A program made the translations under genes and the position numbers. The notes under the pieces are model-generated. The model was not told where the DNA came from and did not search any database. It saw only the letters and a program-made list of their open reading frames with translations. Shown in pieces: positions 1 to 6,141 of a stretch of 10,398 nucleotides of DNA. How positions within the stretch are numbered: the first letter of the stretch is position 1; each line of letters begins with the position of its first letter. This stretch comes from an uncultured Alistipes sp. Its GTDB lineage: Bacteria > Bacteroidota > Bacteroidia > Bacteroidales > Rikenellaceae. The stretch is from the NCBI GenBank assembly GCA_947173915.1, contig CAMWGZ010000029.1:1-10398 (forward strand), written 5' to 3'.

Positions 1-552
1 TTCCGGAACGCTCGCGCGTGGGGCTATCCCCCACGCGCGAGCGTTCGAGATTCGTGGTTGCCGCTTTGCGGCATCAACGATATTTACATGAAAGCTTTCG
101 ACAAGGCGCTTATTTTCCGGGAGTCGTGCTACGATTGTCGCTTTAATGGCCTTTCTCGTGTCGGCGATCTCACGGTTGCGGATTTTTGGGGTGTCGGGCG
201 TTGTGGTGTGCCGTTCCGGCACGATGTGACCAAAGGTGTTTCGCTCGTGCTGCCCAATAGTCCGAAAGGTGTTGATTTGCTCTCCGAGTTGAAAGATGTC
301 TTTATGGAACAACGCCCTGTCGGGGAGGCTGTGCCCTATAACAACAATTTGGTAAATTCATCGCCTCGCAATCCTCTCCGGGAATCGGTCATAGCCGATT
401 TTCTGGATCCCGATATTCCTTTGAGCCGGATTGATAACAAGTATTGTCTTGTCGGCCGTTCGGCCAGTGCCCGGGTAAAAGGTCTGTTGATTCGTATGGG
501 GCTTTTCTATCCGCTGAAATCATTGTATAATAAGATCACTCTTTTGAGATGA
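1..552 (+). CDS. FrhB/FdhB-type (coenzyme F420 hydrogenase beta subunit C-terminal-like) protein, 5' end cut
   Basis: The frame is open from base 1 to the TGA at 550-552, giving 183 visible residues of a gene that begins before the window. A TTG at 58 could serve as a start, but the family is about twice this length, so this is the C-terminal part of a longer protein. Visible family marks are the segment NDIYMKAF, then SCYDCRF with its paired cysteines, then GDLTVADFWGV, typical of the C-terminal domain of the FrhB/FdhB family. Members in polysaccharide loci usually carry Fe-S cysteines further upstream, not visible here. Bacteroidales are not known to use F420, so the family name should not be read as the function. 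Homologues often sit beside polysaccharide pyruvyl transferases, as here, and are presumed to act in glycan modification. The stop overlaps the next start as ATGA, suggesting translational coupling. The 18-bp inverted repeat at 6-46 lies inside it. Confidence 0.85.
   Translation, partial: FRNARAWGYPPRASVRDSWLPLCGINDIYMKAFDKALIFRESCYDCRFNGLSRVGDLTVADFWGVGRCGVPFRHDVTKGVSLVLPNSPKGVDLLSELKDVFMEQRPVGEAVPYNNNLVNSSPRNPLRESVIADFLDPDIPLSRIDNKYCLVGRSASARVKGLLIRMGLFYPLKSLYNKITLLR
6..46. repeat. perfect 18-bp inverted repeat, 5-nt loop
   Basis: Bases 6-23 are exactly complementary to bases 29-46, with a 5-base loop (24-28). The arms are G+C rich and the pairing stops abruptly outside (G5 faces G47). No T run follows, so it does not look like an intrinsic terminator. 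It lies inside the open frame of the partial first gene, where it encodes roughly ARAWG and PPRAS. It could be a coding coincidence, an mRNA hairpin, a small inserted palindrome or a sequence artefact near the window edge. Confidence 0.8.
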
Positions 553-1628
553 AGATAGGAATCCTTTCCATGCAGCAGGTGGCCAATTACGGCTCCTTCC
601 TGCAGGCTTATGGGCTGAAGGCCTCGCTCGAATCGTTGGGGCATGTTGTAGAATTCATCGACATTATTCCCGGCAGGCAGCTTCCGCGTTACCGACAGGG
701 GCGGTTTCATAAACTGCGTTTGGCCTGCGAGCGGATCAAGTGCCGTAATCCTTTCAGACAGATACGTTACTCGCTGTTGCTGCACAAGCGTTTTGCTCGG
801 GAGTTTCTCCCGCAGCTCGGTGTCGGTGCAAATGGGGGCGGCCATTATGATGCGGTTGTGATCGGGAGTGATGAGGTGTTTAACATTGCTCAGTCATCCT
901 GGTTCGGATTCTCTCCTCAGCTTTTCGGCGAAGGGTTGAATGCCGATAAGGTAATCAGTTATGCCGCATGCTGCGGTGCTACGACATTGGCTAAACTGTC
1001 GGAACTTGGGCTGTCGGAGCAGGTCGGGAAGATGCTGTGTCGGAATTTTTCGGCTATTTCTGTGCGGGATCGAAACAGCAGTGAACTCGTTGCTGCATTT
1101 ACAGGTAAAACGCCTTTGCTCCATATCGATCCGGTGCTTTTGTATGATTTCGATCGGGAATTGGCGGCGGTACCTTTACATACCGAGGGGCGCTACCTGC
1201 TTGTTTATACCTATCCCAATCGGATGCGTAATGCCGATGAGATAAAGGCGATCCGGAAATATGCACACGAACGGGGATTGCGTATTGTCTCGGTCGGGAA
1301 CTATTTCGACTGGGTGGATCAGGTGGTTACGCCTCATCCGTTCGAGGTGTTGGCCTATTTCAGGGATGCCGCCTGCGTAGTAACGGATACGTTTCATGGT
1401 ACGGTTATGTCGATCAAATACCGCAGACCTTTTGCTACGATCGTCAGGGAAATGAACAATAACAAATTGACGGGGTTGCTCGATCAGTTCGGGCAGAAGA
1501 GGCGCGAAGTCAAGGAATTGTCGTTGTTGGAATGTATTTTGGAAACACCGATCGACTGGATTCCGGTCGAGCAGGCGATACGGCAGGAGCAGGAACGAAG
1601 TATGGATTATTTAAAATCGAATTTGTAA
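549..1628 (+). CDS. polysaccharide pyruvyl transferase family protein
   Basis: This encodes 359 residues and starts with the ATG that overlaps the previous stop (ATGA). The N-terminus MKIGILSMQQVANYGSFLQ, followed by AYGLK, is the typical opening of PF04230 proteins in Bacteroidetes capsule loci. In the middle, YDAVVIGSDEVFN and the later VISYAACCGA match the conserved nucleotide-fold core. The C-terminal half has FSAISVRDRNS, then HIDPVLLYD, and VVTDTFHGTVMSIKYRRPF, the conserved D-x-x-H-G-T-like segment of the family. Length is normal. Characterised members move a pyruvyl group from phosphoenolpyruvate to a sugar to form a ketal, adding negative charge to the polymer. The actual donor and acceptor here cannot be read from sequence. 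Pairing with an FrhB-like gene is a recurrent arrangement. The TAA overlaps the next ATG (TAATG). Confidence 0.88.
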   Translation: MKIGILSMQQVANYGSFLQAYGLKASLESLGHVVEFIDIIPGRQLPRYRQGRFHKLRLACERIKCRNPFRQIRYSLLLHKRFAREFLPQLGVGANGGGHYDAVVIGSDEVFNIAQSSWFGFSPQLFGEGLNADKVISYAACCGATTLAKLSELGLSEQVGKMLCRNFSAISVRDRNSSELVAAFTGKTPLLHIDPVLLYDFDRELAAVPLHTEGRYLLVYTYPNRMRNADEIKAIRKYAHERGLRIVSVGNYFDWVDQVVTPHPFEVLAYFRDAACVVTDTFHGTVMSIKYRRPFATIVREMNNNKLTGLLDQFGQKRREVKELSLLECILETPIDWIPVEQAIRQEQERSMDYLKSNL

Positions 1629-2347
1629 TGTTGCTTAAATCGACTTTTCTTTTCAAATGGGCAAGGGCTCTTTACGGTGCGGTAATTCGTATGGTTTGCA
1701 AAATGCGTCGCCGACCTTATATTCGTGATGTAGAGGATATTATATCTGGAATATGTGGGGGGGGGGAAAGTTCGCAGGATCACAAGTCATTGTCGATAAT
1801 ATCCTCGAACTGTTTCGCAGGAAGGATCATGCAGGATCTGAATATGGAATATAATTCTCCGACGCTGGGGCTTTACTTCATGTATCCCGATTACATTGAG
1901 TTTCTGAGAAATATCCGGTATTATCTGACTGAAGCCGAGATTCGGTTTGTCGAGCATTCGAAATATCCGCTCGGCGACGAGCGGCGTGCCCGGTGGAGCC
2001 ATTGGTATCCCATCGGGTTGCTTGATGGCAAGGTCGAGATTCATTTCCTGCACTATCATTCGGAACAGGAGGCCGCGGAGAAATGGTATCGCCGGGCCGC
2101 ACGTGTCGATTTCGATAATCTTTTGATCATCGGCATGGATCAGAACCTCTGTACCGAAGCTGATGTGCGGGCGTTCGACAGCCTGCCTTTCGAACGGAAA
2201 ATCATGTTTTCCCGTTATGATTTCCCGCTAGCAAGCAACGAATATATGCCGGAGTTCGCGGGGTGTGACAGTGTTGGAGACGCTTATAGAAAAGGACATA
2301 TTTTTTATCGCCATTTGATCGGACATTTCAAGGCGCAACGGCCGTAA
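1628..2347 (+). CDS. DUF1919 family protein, polysaccharide-locus associated
   Basis: This encodes 239 residues. The frame stays open back to 1532, but the ATG at 1628 overlaps the upstream stop as TAATG and removes an extension lying wholly within the pyruvyl transferase gene, so 1628 is chosen. The core, with SIISSNCFAGRIMQDL, then NSPTLGLYFMYPDYIEFLRN, matches the DUF1919 pattern (ISNNC..G..Y, S-P-x-x-G-L-F-F, DY-x-x-F). It continues with a W-x-H-W-Y-P-I-G segment and a region rich in aromatic and charged residues. Members occur in exopolysaccharide clusters and are sometimes labelled exopolysaccharide biosynthesis protein. The biochemical role is unknown; a transferase acting on the glycan is a guess. 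The first 30 or so residues are basic and partly hydrophobic, without a clear signal peptide. A run of ten G at 1757-1766 encodes Gly44-Gly46 plus the first base of Glu47, so slippage there would truncate the protein early. Confidence 0.82.
   Translation: MLLKSTFLFKWARALYGAVIRMVCKMRRRPYIRDVEDIISGICGGGESSQDHKSLSIISSNCFAGRIMQDLNMEYNSPTLGLYFMYPDYIEFLRNIRYYLTEAEIRFVEHSKYPLGDERRARWSHWYPIGLLDGKVEIHFLHYHSEQEAAEKWYRRAARVDFDNLLIIGMDQNLCTEADVRAFDSLPFERKIMFSRYDFPLASNEYMPEFAGCDSVGDAYRKGHIFYRHLIGHFKAQRP
1757..1766 (+). repeat. G10 homopolymer inside the DUF1919 gene
   Basis: Ten consecutive G are read as GGG GGG GGG G in codons 44-47. Loss of one G would bring TAA at 1797-1799 into frame, and gain of one would bring TAA at 1852-1854 into frame. 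Either change removes about three quarters of the protein. The tract lies before the conserved core, in a stretch with no obvious need for three glycines. This makes it a candidate slipped-strand phase-variation site; the sequenced copy is in the ON frame. Confidence 0.8.
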
Positions 2348-2357
2348 CCGATAGTTT

Positions 2358-3092
2358 ATGACAACACGAGAATTTATAAGCAAGATTGCAGAAGCGGCTG
2401 CCGGTTATCCTGAACGGGTTTTCTCCGAGCGGGGGCGGGTTTATACCTGCGTTAATCCCTATTATTACCATATAATGAAGCGGCATTCGGATTTATATGC
2501 TGCAATGGATGGATTGTTTGTCGATGGCATGACCATGTGCTGGTGGATCCGGTTGTTTTGGGGTGTGAAGATTCCCCGTTTGAGTTTCGACATGTCAAGT
2601 ATGGCTGCCGATCTGTTTGCCCGACTGAATGCTTCCGATTGTAGGGAAACCATCTATTTTATCGGCTCCAGACAGGAGGAGATTGAAAAGAGCATCGAGA
2701 AAATACATACGGCTTATCCCGGTGTCGCCATTGCGGGCTGGCGCAACGGCTATTTTCGGGACGAAGAGGAGCGGAGTGCCGCCATTCGGCAGATCGTGGC
2801 TGCCGGTTCTGACTTTGCTGTCGTCGGAATGGGGTCGCCGCTGCAGGAGCGGTTCGCTTTGGATCTTCACCGGGCCGGTTATCGGGGTATCGTCTTTACC
2901 TGCGGCGGATTTCTGCATCAGACTTCGGCGGGAATACGATATTATCCCGATTGGATCAACCGTTTCAACCTGCGGGCTTTCTACCGTCTTACCCACGAAA
3001 AGGGAATGTTTTCTCGTCTGTTTCAAGTGTTGGTCGGATTTCCGATCCGGTTTGCGATCGACTCCATCACTTGTAAGTTAAATTCCAAATAG
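2358..3092 (+). CDS. WecG/TagA/CpsF family glycosyltransferase
   Basis: This encodes 244 residues, the normal length for this GT26 family, which transfers N-acetylmannosamine, N-acetylmannosaminuronate or similar sugars to a lipid-linked acceptor at the inner face of the cytoplasmic membrane. The N-terminal TCVNPYYYHIM has the family's N-P motif (N33, P34). FVDGMTM has the conserved D-G pair (D56, G57), which corresponds to the proposed catalytic Asp of TagA. The central IYFIGSRQEEIEKS is followed by AGWRNGYF. The C-terminal part has VVGMGSPLQERF, then FTCGGFLHQTSAG, and PDWINRFNLRAFYRL. A C-terminal basic and hydrophobic tail fits membrane association. The exact sugar cannot be told. The gene starts 10 bp after the DUF1919 stop without a clear Shine-Dalgarno sequence, and ends 4 bp before the epimerase start. 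Confidence 0.93.
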   Translation: MTTREFISKIAEAAAGYPERVFSERGRVYTCVNPYYYHIMKRHSDLYAAMDGLFVDGMTMCWWIRLFWGVKIPRLSFDMSSMAADLFARLNASDCRETIYFIGSRQEEIEKSIEKIHTAYPGVAIAGWRNGYFRDEEERSAAIRQIVAAGSDFAVVGMGSPLQERFALDLHRAGYRGIVFTCGGFLHQTSAGIRYYPDWINRFNLRAFYRLTHEKGMFSRLFQVLVGFPIRFAIDSITCKLNSK

Positions 3093-3096
3093 AGCA

Positions 3097-4155
3097 ATGA
3101 AAAAGATTCTTGTTACCGGTGCCGCCGGGTTTATCGGGTCGGCCGTTTGTGCGAGGTTGCTGGCCGCAGGGGCCGAGGTGGTCGGACTCGACAATATCAA
3201 CGACTATTACGACCCCGCATTGAAGTACGGCCGTCTTCGGGAGCTGGGAGTCGCGCAGGACGACATCGACTGGTATCGGTTCGTCCGCAGTTCGGTTTTC
3301 GAGCGGTTCTCCTTCATCCGGATGAACCTCGAGGATACCCAGGCCATGCGGATGCTCTTCGCCAACGGCGGGTTCGATGCCGTGATCAACCTCGGGGCGC
3401 AGGCGGGGGTGCGCTACTCCATCGAGAATCCGCAGGCCTACATCGAAAGCAACGTCGATGGCTTCATCAACGTGCTGGAGGGGTGCCGCCACCATCGGGT
3501 AAAGCACCTGGTCTATGCCTCCTCGTCGAGCGTGTACGGGCTGAACGGCAAGGTCCCCTTCTCGGAGCACGACGGGGTGGCCCATCCCGTCAGCCTTTAT
3601 GCCGCCACCAAGAAGTCCAACGAGCTGATGGCCCACGCCTATTCGAAGCTCTACGGCCTGCCGACCACCGGACTGCGCTTCTTTACCGTCTATGGTCCCT
3701 GGGGGCGGCCCGACATGTCGCCCTTCCTGTTCATCGACGCCATACTGCACGACCGGCCGATCAAGGTCTTCAACAACGGCGACATGTTGCGCGACTTTAC
3801 CTATATCGACGATATCGTGGAGGGGGTCGTGCGGATCGTCGATGTGATTCCCGAGGGGGATTCGGAGTGGGACGAGCAGCATCCCGATCCGGCCGCCTCG
3901 CCCGCACCCTACCGGATCTTCAATATCGGCAACCAGCAGCCGACCCGGCTGATGGACTATATCTCCTGCATCGAGCGGGCCATCGGGCGTGAGGCGAAGA
4001 AGGAGTTTCTGCCGATGCAGCCGGGCGATGTCTATCAGACCTATGCCGACTCGTCGGCGCTGGCCGGAGCGACCGGTTTCCGTCCCTGCACCCCCTTGCA
4101 GGAGGGAATCGACCACACGGTGGCTTGGTTCAGGGATTATTACGGAATAAGATAA
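3097..4155 (+). CDS. NAD-dependent epimerase, probable UDP-glucuronate 4-epimerase
   Basis: This encodes 352 residues of the extended short-chain dehydrogenase family. The NAD-binding Rossmann motif is TGAAGFIG near the N-terminus. It is followed by LDNINDYYDPALKYGRL, which is characteristic of UDP-glucuronate 4-epimerases rather than GalE. The catalytic elements are visible as SSSSVYG (S142-S145) and YAATK (Y168, K172), followed by LRFFTVYGPWGRPDM and DMLRDFTYIDDIVEG. These enzymes interconvert UDP-GlcA and UDP-GalA in the cytoplasm, and the ugd gene two positions downstream would supply the substrate. A related 4-epimerase substrate cannot be fully excluded. G+C is markedly higher than in neighbours: 43 of 60 bases at 3361-3420 against 26 of 60 at 1861-1920. 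The strong codon bias produces long antisense frames that are not genes. It lies 4 bp after the glycosyltransferase and 2 bp before the acyltransferase. Confidence 0.9.
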   Translation: MKKILVTGAAGFIGSAVCARLLAAGAEVVGLDNINDYYDPALKYGRLRELGVAQDDIDWYRFVRSSVFERFSFIRMNLEDTQAMRMLFANGGFDAVINLGAQAGVRYSIENPQAYIESNVDGFINVLEGCRHHRVKHLVYASSSSVYGLNGKVPFSEHDGVAHPVSLYAATKKSNELMAHAYSKLYGLPTTGLRFFTVYGPWGRPDMSPFLFIDAILHDRPIKVFNNGDMLRDFTYIDDIVEGVVRIVDVIPEGDSEWDEQHPDPAASPAPYRIFNIGNQQPTRLMDYISCIERAIGREAKKEFLPMQPGDVYQTYADSSALAGATGFRPCTPLQEGIDHTVAWFRDYYGIR

Positions 4156-4157
4156 TC

Positions 4158-4679
4158 ATGAGACAATTGAAACGTATTATTGCGTGTTTGAGACGGCAAT
4201 TTATGCCAGCAGATAAATACGCACGTAAGCTGGGTGTAAAAATTGGGCGGAACTGTCTGATTGCCACGAAGAATTTTTCGACCGAGCCTTATCTGATTAC
4301 GATTGGCGATAACTGCCAGGTAACTCAGGATGTCTATTTCCATACACATGGCGGAAGCCACGTGGCGCGTTTTCGTTATCCCCGATTCGATGTTTTTGGG
4401 AAAATAGTGATCAAGGATGGGGCCTATATCGGCTCCGGATCACATATTATGCCGGGGGTAACCATCGGTGCCGGAGCATTGGTTGCCGGTGGCTCTGTGG
4501 TATGCAAGTCTATCCCCGATGGCGAAGTGTGGGGGGGGGACCCGGCACGGTTCATCTGTACGGTCGAGGAGTATATCGGGCGCAATCTTCCTTATAACGT
4601 GGATACGAAAGGGCTTTCTCCGGAGGAGAAAAAGAGAGTGTTGCTGGAACTTCCTGACGATAAGTTTGTAAAAAAATAG
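4158..4679 (+). CDS. hexapeptide-repeat acyltransferase (sugar O-/N-acetyltransferase-like)
   Basis: This encodes 173 residues from the ATG at 4158, which lies 2 bp after the epimerase stop. An upstream in-frame TTG at 4125 lies inside the epimerase gene and is less likely. Left-handed beta-helix repeats are visible as LGVKIGRNCLI, YLITIGDNCQVTQ, then IVIKDGAYIGSGSHIM and VTIGAGALVAGGSVV. The segment VYFHTHGGSHV carries a histidine (H64) in the position expected for the catalytic base. WGGDPARF (from W125) is the usual closing motif after the last coil. Such enzymes transfer acetyl or another acyl group from acyl-CoA to a sugar, probably decorating the polymer or a precursor. The acceptor is unknown. 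The C-terminal tail of about 40 residues is charged. A G9 run at 4531-4539 encodes the W-G-G-D stretch. Base composition is lower in G+C than the epimerase before it. Confidence 0.9.
   Translation: MRQLKRIIACLRRQFMPADKYARKLGVKIGRNCLIATKNFSTEPYLITIGDNCQVTQDVYFHTHGGSHVARFRYPRFDVFGKIVIKDGAYIGSGSHIMPGVTIGAGALVAGGSVVCKSIPDGEVWGGDPARFICTVEEYIGRNLPYNVDTKGLSPEEKKRVLLELPDDKFVKK
4531..4539 (+). repeat. G9 homopolymer inside the acyltransferase gene
   Basis: Nine G span the W125-G126-G127-D128 codons (TGG GGG GGG GAC). Gain of one G would bring TAA at 4595-4597 into frame. Loss of one G would replace the C-terminal tail with an unrelated sequence ending near 4671. The W-G-G-D motif is conserved at protein level, so part of the tract is dictated by coding; only the choice of GGG for both glycines is free. 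It is a possible slippage site, weaker than the G10 tract upstream. Confidence 0.7.
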
Positions 4680-4689
4680 TTGTAGGTTT

Positions 4690-6006
4690 ATGAATATAGC
4701 GATAGTAGGAACGGGTTATGTCGGACTTGTGTCCGGAACCTGTTTTGCCGAGATGGGCATCAATGTGGTTTGTGTCGATATCGACCGGGAGAAGGTAGCC
4801 AAACTCCGCGAAGGGATCGTGCCGATTTACGAACCGGGACTCGACGAGATGGTCAAACGCAACGTCGAAGCCGGCCGGCTGCGCTTTTCGACCGACCTGA
4901 GGGAGGTGCTCGATGAGGTGGAGGTTGTTTTTTCGGCTGTCGGCACTCCTCCCGACGAGGACGGTTCGGCCGATCTGCAGTATGTGCTTGCCGTCGCGCA
5001 GACGTTCGGAGAGCATATCAATAAATACACCCTGCTCGTTACCAAATCGACCGTTCCCGTAGGCACTGCCCGCAAGGTCAAGGAGACGATCCGCGCGGCG
5101 CTTGACCGCCGCGGGGTCGATGTCCCGTTCGATGTGGCCTCCAATCCCGAGTTTCTGAAAGAGGGGGCCGCGATCAAGGACTTCATGACTCCCGACCGGG
5201 TGGTGGTCGGTACGGAGAGCGATGAGGCGCGCAAGGTAATGACCCGTCTGTACAAACCCTTCATGCTCTCGGGCGAGCGGATGATATTTACCGACATTCC
5301 TTCGGCCGAGATGATCAAGTATGCTGCCAACTCGATGCTCGCTACCCGCATATCGTTCATGAACGACATTGCCAATCTGTGCGAGCTGGTGGGGGCCGAT
5401 GTCAATATGGTGCGCAAGGGTATCGGTGCCGATACCCGCATCGGCAAGAAGTTTCTCTATCCCGGTTGCGGATACGGCGGCTCCTGTTTTCCGAAGGATG
5501 TGAAGGCGCTCATCAAGACCGCGGAGAAGCACGGCTATCCCATGCGGGTGCTTCAGGCTGTCGAGCAGGTCAATGAGCGGCAGAAGGAGGTGCTTTTCGA
5601 CAAGCTGATGAAACATTTCGGGAATGATCTGAAGGGCAAGGTCGTGGCGATTTGGGGTTTGGCATTCAAGCCGGAGACCGACGACATGCGCGAGGCTCCG
5701 TCGCTTGTGCTGATCGAAAAACTGAAGCGTGCCGGCGCTGTGGTCAAGGTCTATGACCCCATCGCGATGGACGAATGCCGCCGCCGGCTCGGGAACGATG
5801 CCGTGTTGTACTGCAATGACATGTACGAAGCGGCGGTCGATGCCGATGCGCTGCTGTTGGTAACGGAATGGAATCAGTTCCGCATGCCTTCGCTTGCCGT
5901 ACTGAAGAAGACGATGGCGCAGCCGGTAATCATCGACGGACGCAACATTTATGACCGCGACTATCTTGAAGAGAACGGATTCTCTTATACCTGTATCGGA
6001 AAGTAG
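4690..6006 (+). CDS. ugd: UDP-glucose 6-dehydrogenase
   Basis: This encodes 438 residues, normal for the bacterial enzyme. It oxidises UDP-glucose to UDP-glucuronate in the cytoplasm with two NAD+. The N-terminal NAD-binding motif is VGTGYVGLVSG (G7-x-G9-x-x-G12), followed by VDIDREKV, the acidic residue that selects NAD, and PIYEPGLDE. The central segment has TKSTVPVGTA, NPEFLKEGAAI, and the conserved K210 and N214 in MIKYAANSMLATRISFMNDI. The active-site region is PGCGYGGSCFPKD with catalytic Cys266. The C-terminal domain shows WGLAFKPETDDMREAPS and YDPIAMDE. The start lies 10 bp after the acyltransferase stop, with no clear Shine-Dalgarno sequence, as is usual in Bacteroidetes. It is the last gene of the + strand operon; its product feeds the epimerase encoded at 3097-4155. 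All key residues are present. Confidence 0.97.
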   Translation: MNIAIVGTGYVGLVSGTCFAEMGINVVCVDIDREKVAKLREGIVPIYEPGLDEMVKRNVEAGRLRFSTDLREVLDEVEVVFSAVGTPPDEDGSADLQYVLAVAQTFGEHINKYTLLVTKSTVPVGTARKVKETIRAALDRRGVDVPFDVASNPEFLKEGAAIKDFMTPDRVVVGTESDEARKVMTRLYKPFMLSGERMIFTDIPSAEMIKYAANSMLATRISFMNDIANLCELVGADVNMVRKGIGADTRIGKKFLYPGCGYGGSCFPKDVKALIKTAEKHGYPMRVLQAVEQVNERQKEVLFDKLMKHFGNDLKGKVVAIWGLAFKPETDDMREAPSLVLIEKLKRAGAVVKVYDPIAMDECRRRLGNDAVLYCNDMYEAAVDADALLLVTEWNQFRMPSLAVLKKTMAQPVIIDGRNIYDRDYLEENGFSYTCIGK

Positions 6007-6086
6007 ATCAGTACAGGCGGAATTGTTGCCGGTACGATAGATAATATTACCAAGTCGGGTCGAATAGATCAGAAATATAGGAACAG

Positions 6087-6122
6087 AAAATTACCCCGAA
6101 AGAACTCTTTCGGGGTAATTTT
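6087..6122. terminator. bidirectional intrinsic terminator between ugd and galE
   Basis: Bases 6087-6102 pair perfectly with 6107-6122 (16 bp) around a 4-base loop. The centre is a CCCCGAAAG/CTTTCGGGG stem and the base of the stem is A/T rich, so transcripts from either side end in a U-rich run (TTTTT at 6119-6123 on the + strand). It lies about 80 bp after the ugd stop and 20 bp after the galE stop on the opposite strand, fitting shared termination of two convergent operons. Nothing else was recognised in the 6007-6141 spacer. Confidence 0.9.
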
Positions 6123-6141
6123 TGTCGTATAAAAAAGGAAT

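Noticed and set aside
6..46. Reading the first hairpin as an intrinsic terminator
   Set aside because: No U tract follows on either strand and it sits inside an open coding frame.
58..60. TTG as the true start of the first gene
   Set aside because: The frame is open to base 1 and the family's upstream half is required, so the gene most likely begins before the window.
1532..1627. N-terminal extension of the DUF1919 frame
   Set aside because: It lies wholly inside the pyruvyl transferase gene; the ATG at 1628 gives the usual TAATG coupling.
3067..4116. Long antisense frame (about 349 residues) opposite the epimerase gene
   Set aside because: It arises from the high G+C codon bias of the real gene; the product is low-complexity, rich in Gly, His, Asp and Val, with no family motif, and it covers a certain gene.
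4552..5616. Long antisense frame (about 354 residues) opposite ugd
   Set aside because: The + strand has a complete, motif-rich ugd; the antisense product shows no recognisable domain and crosses a gene boundary.
6007..6141. Possible invertible promoter in the ugd-galE spacer
   Set aside because: The only inverted repeat is the compact terminator stem; there is no pair of separated repeats flanking a promoter-sized segment, and both flanking genes end here rather than start.
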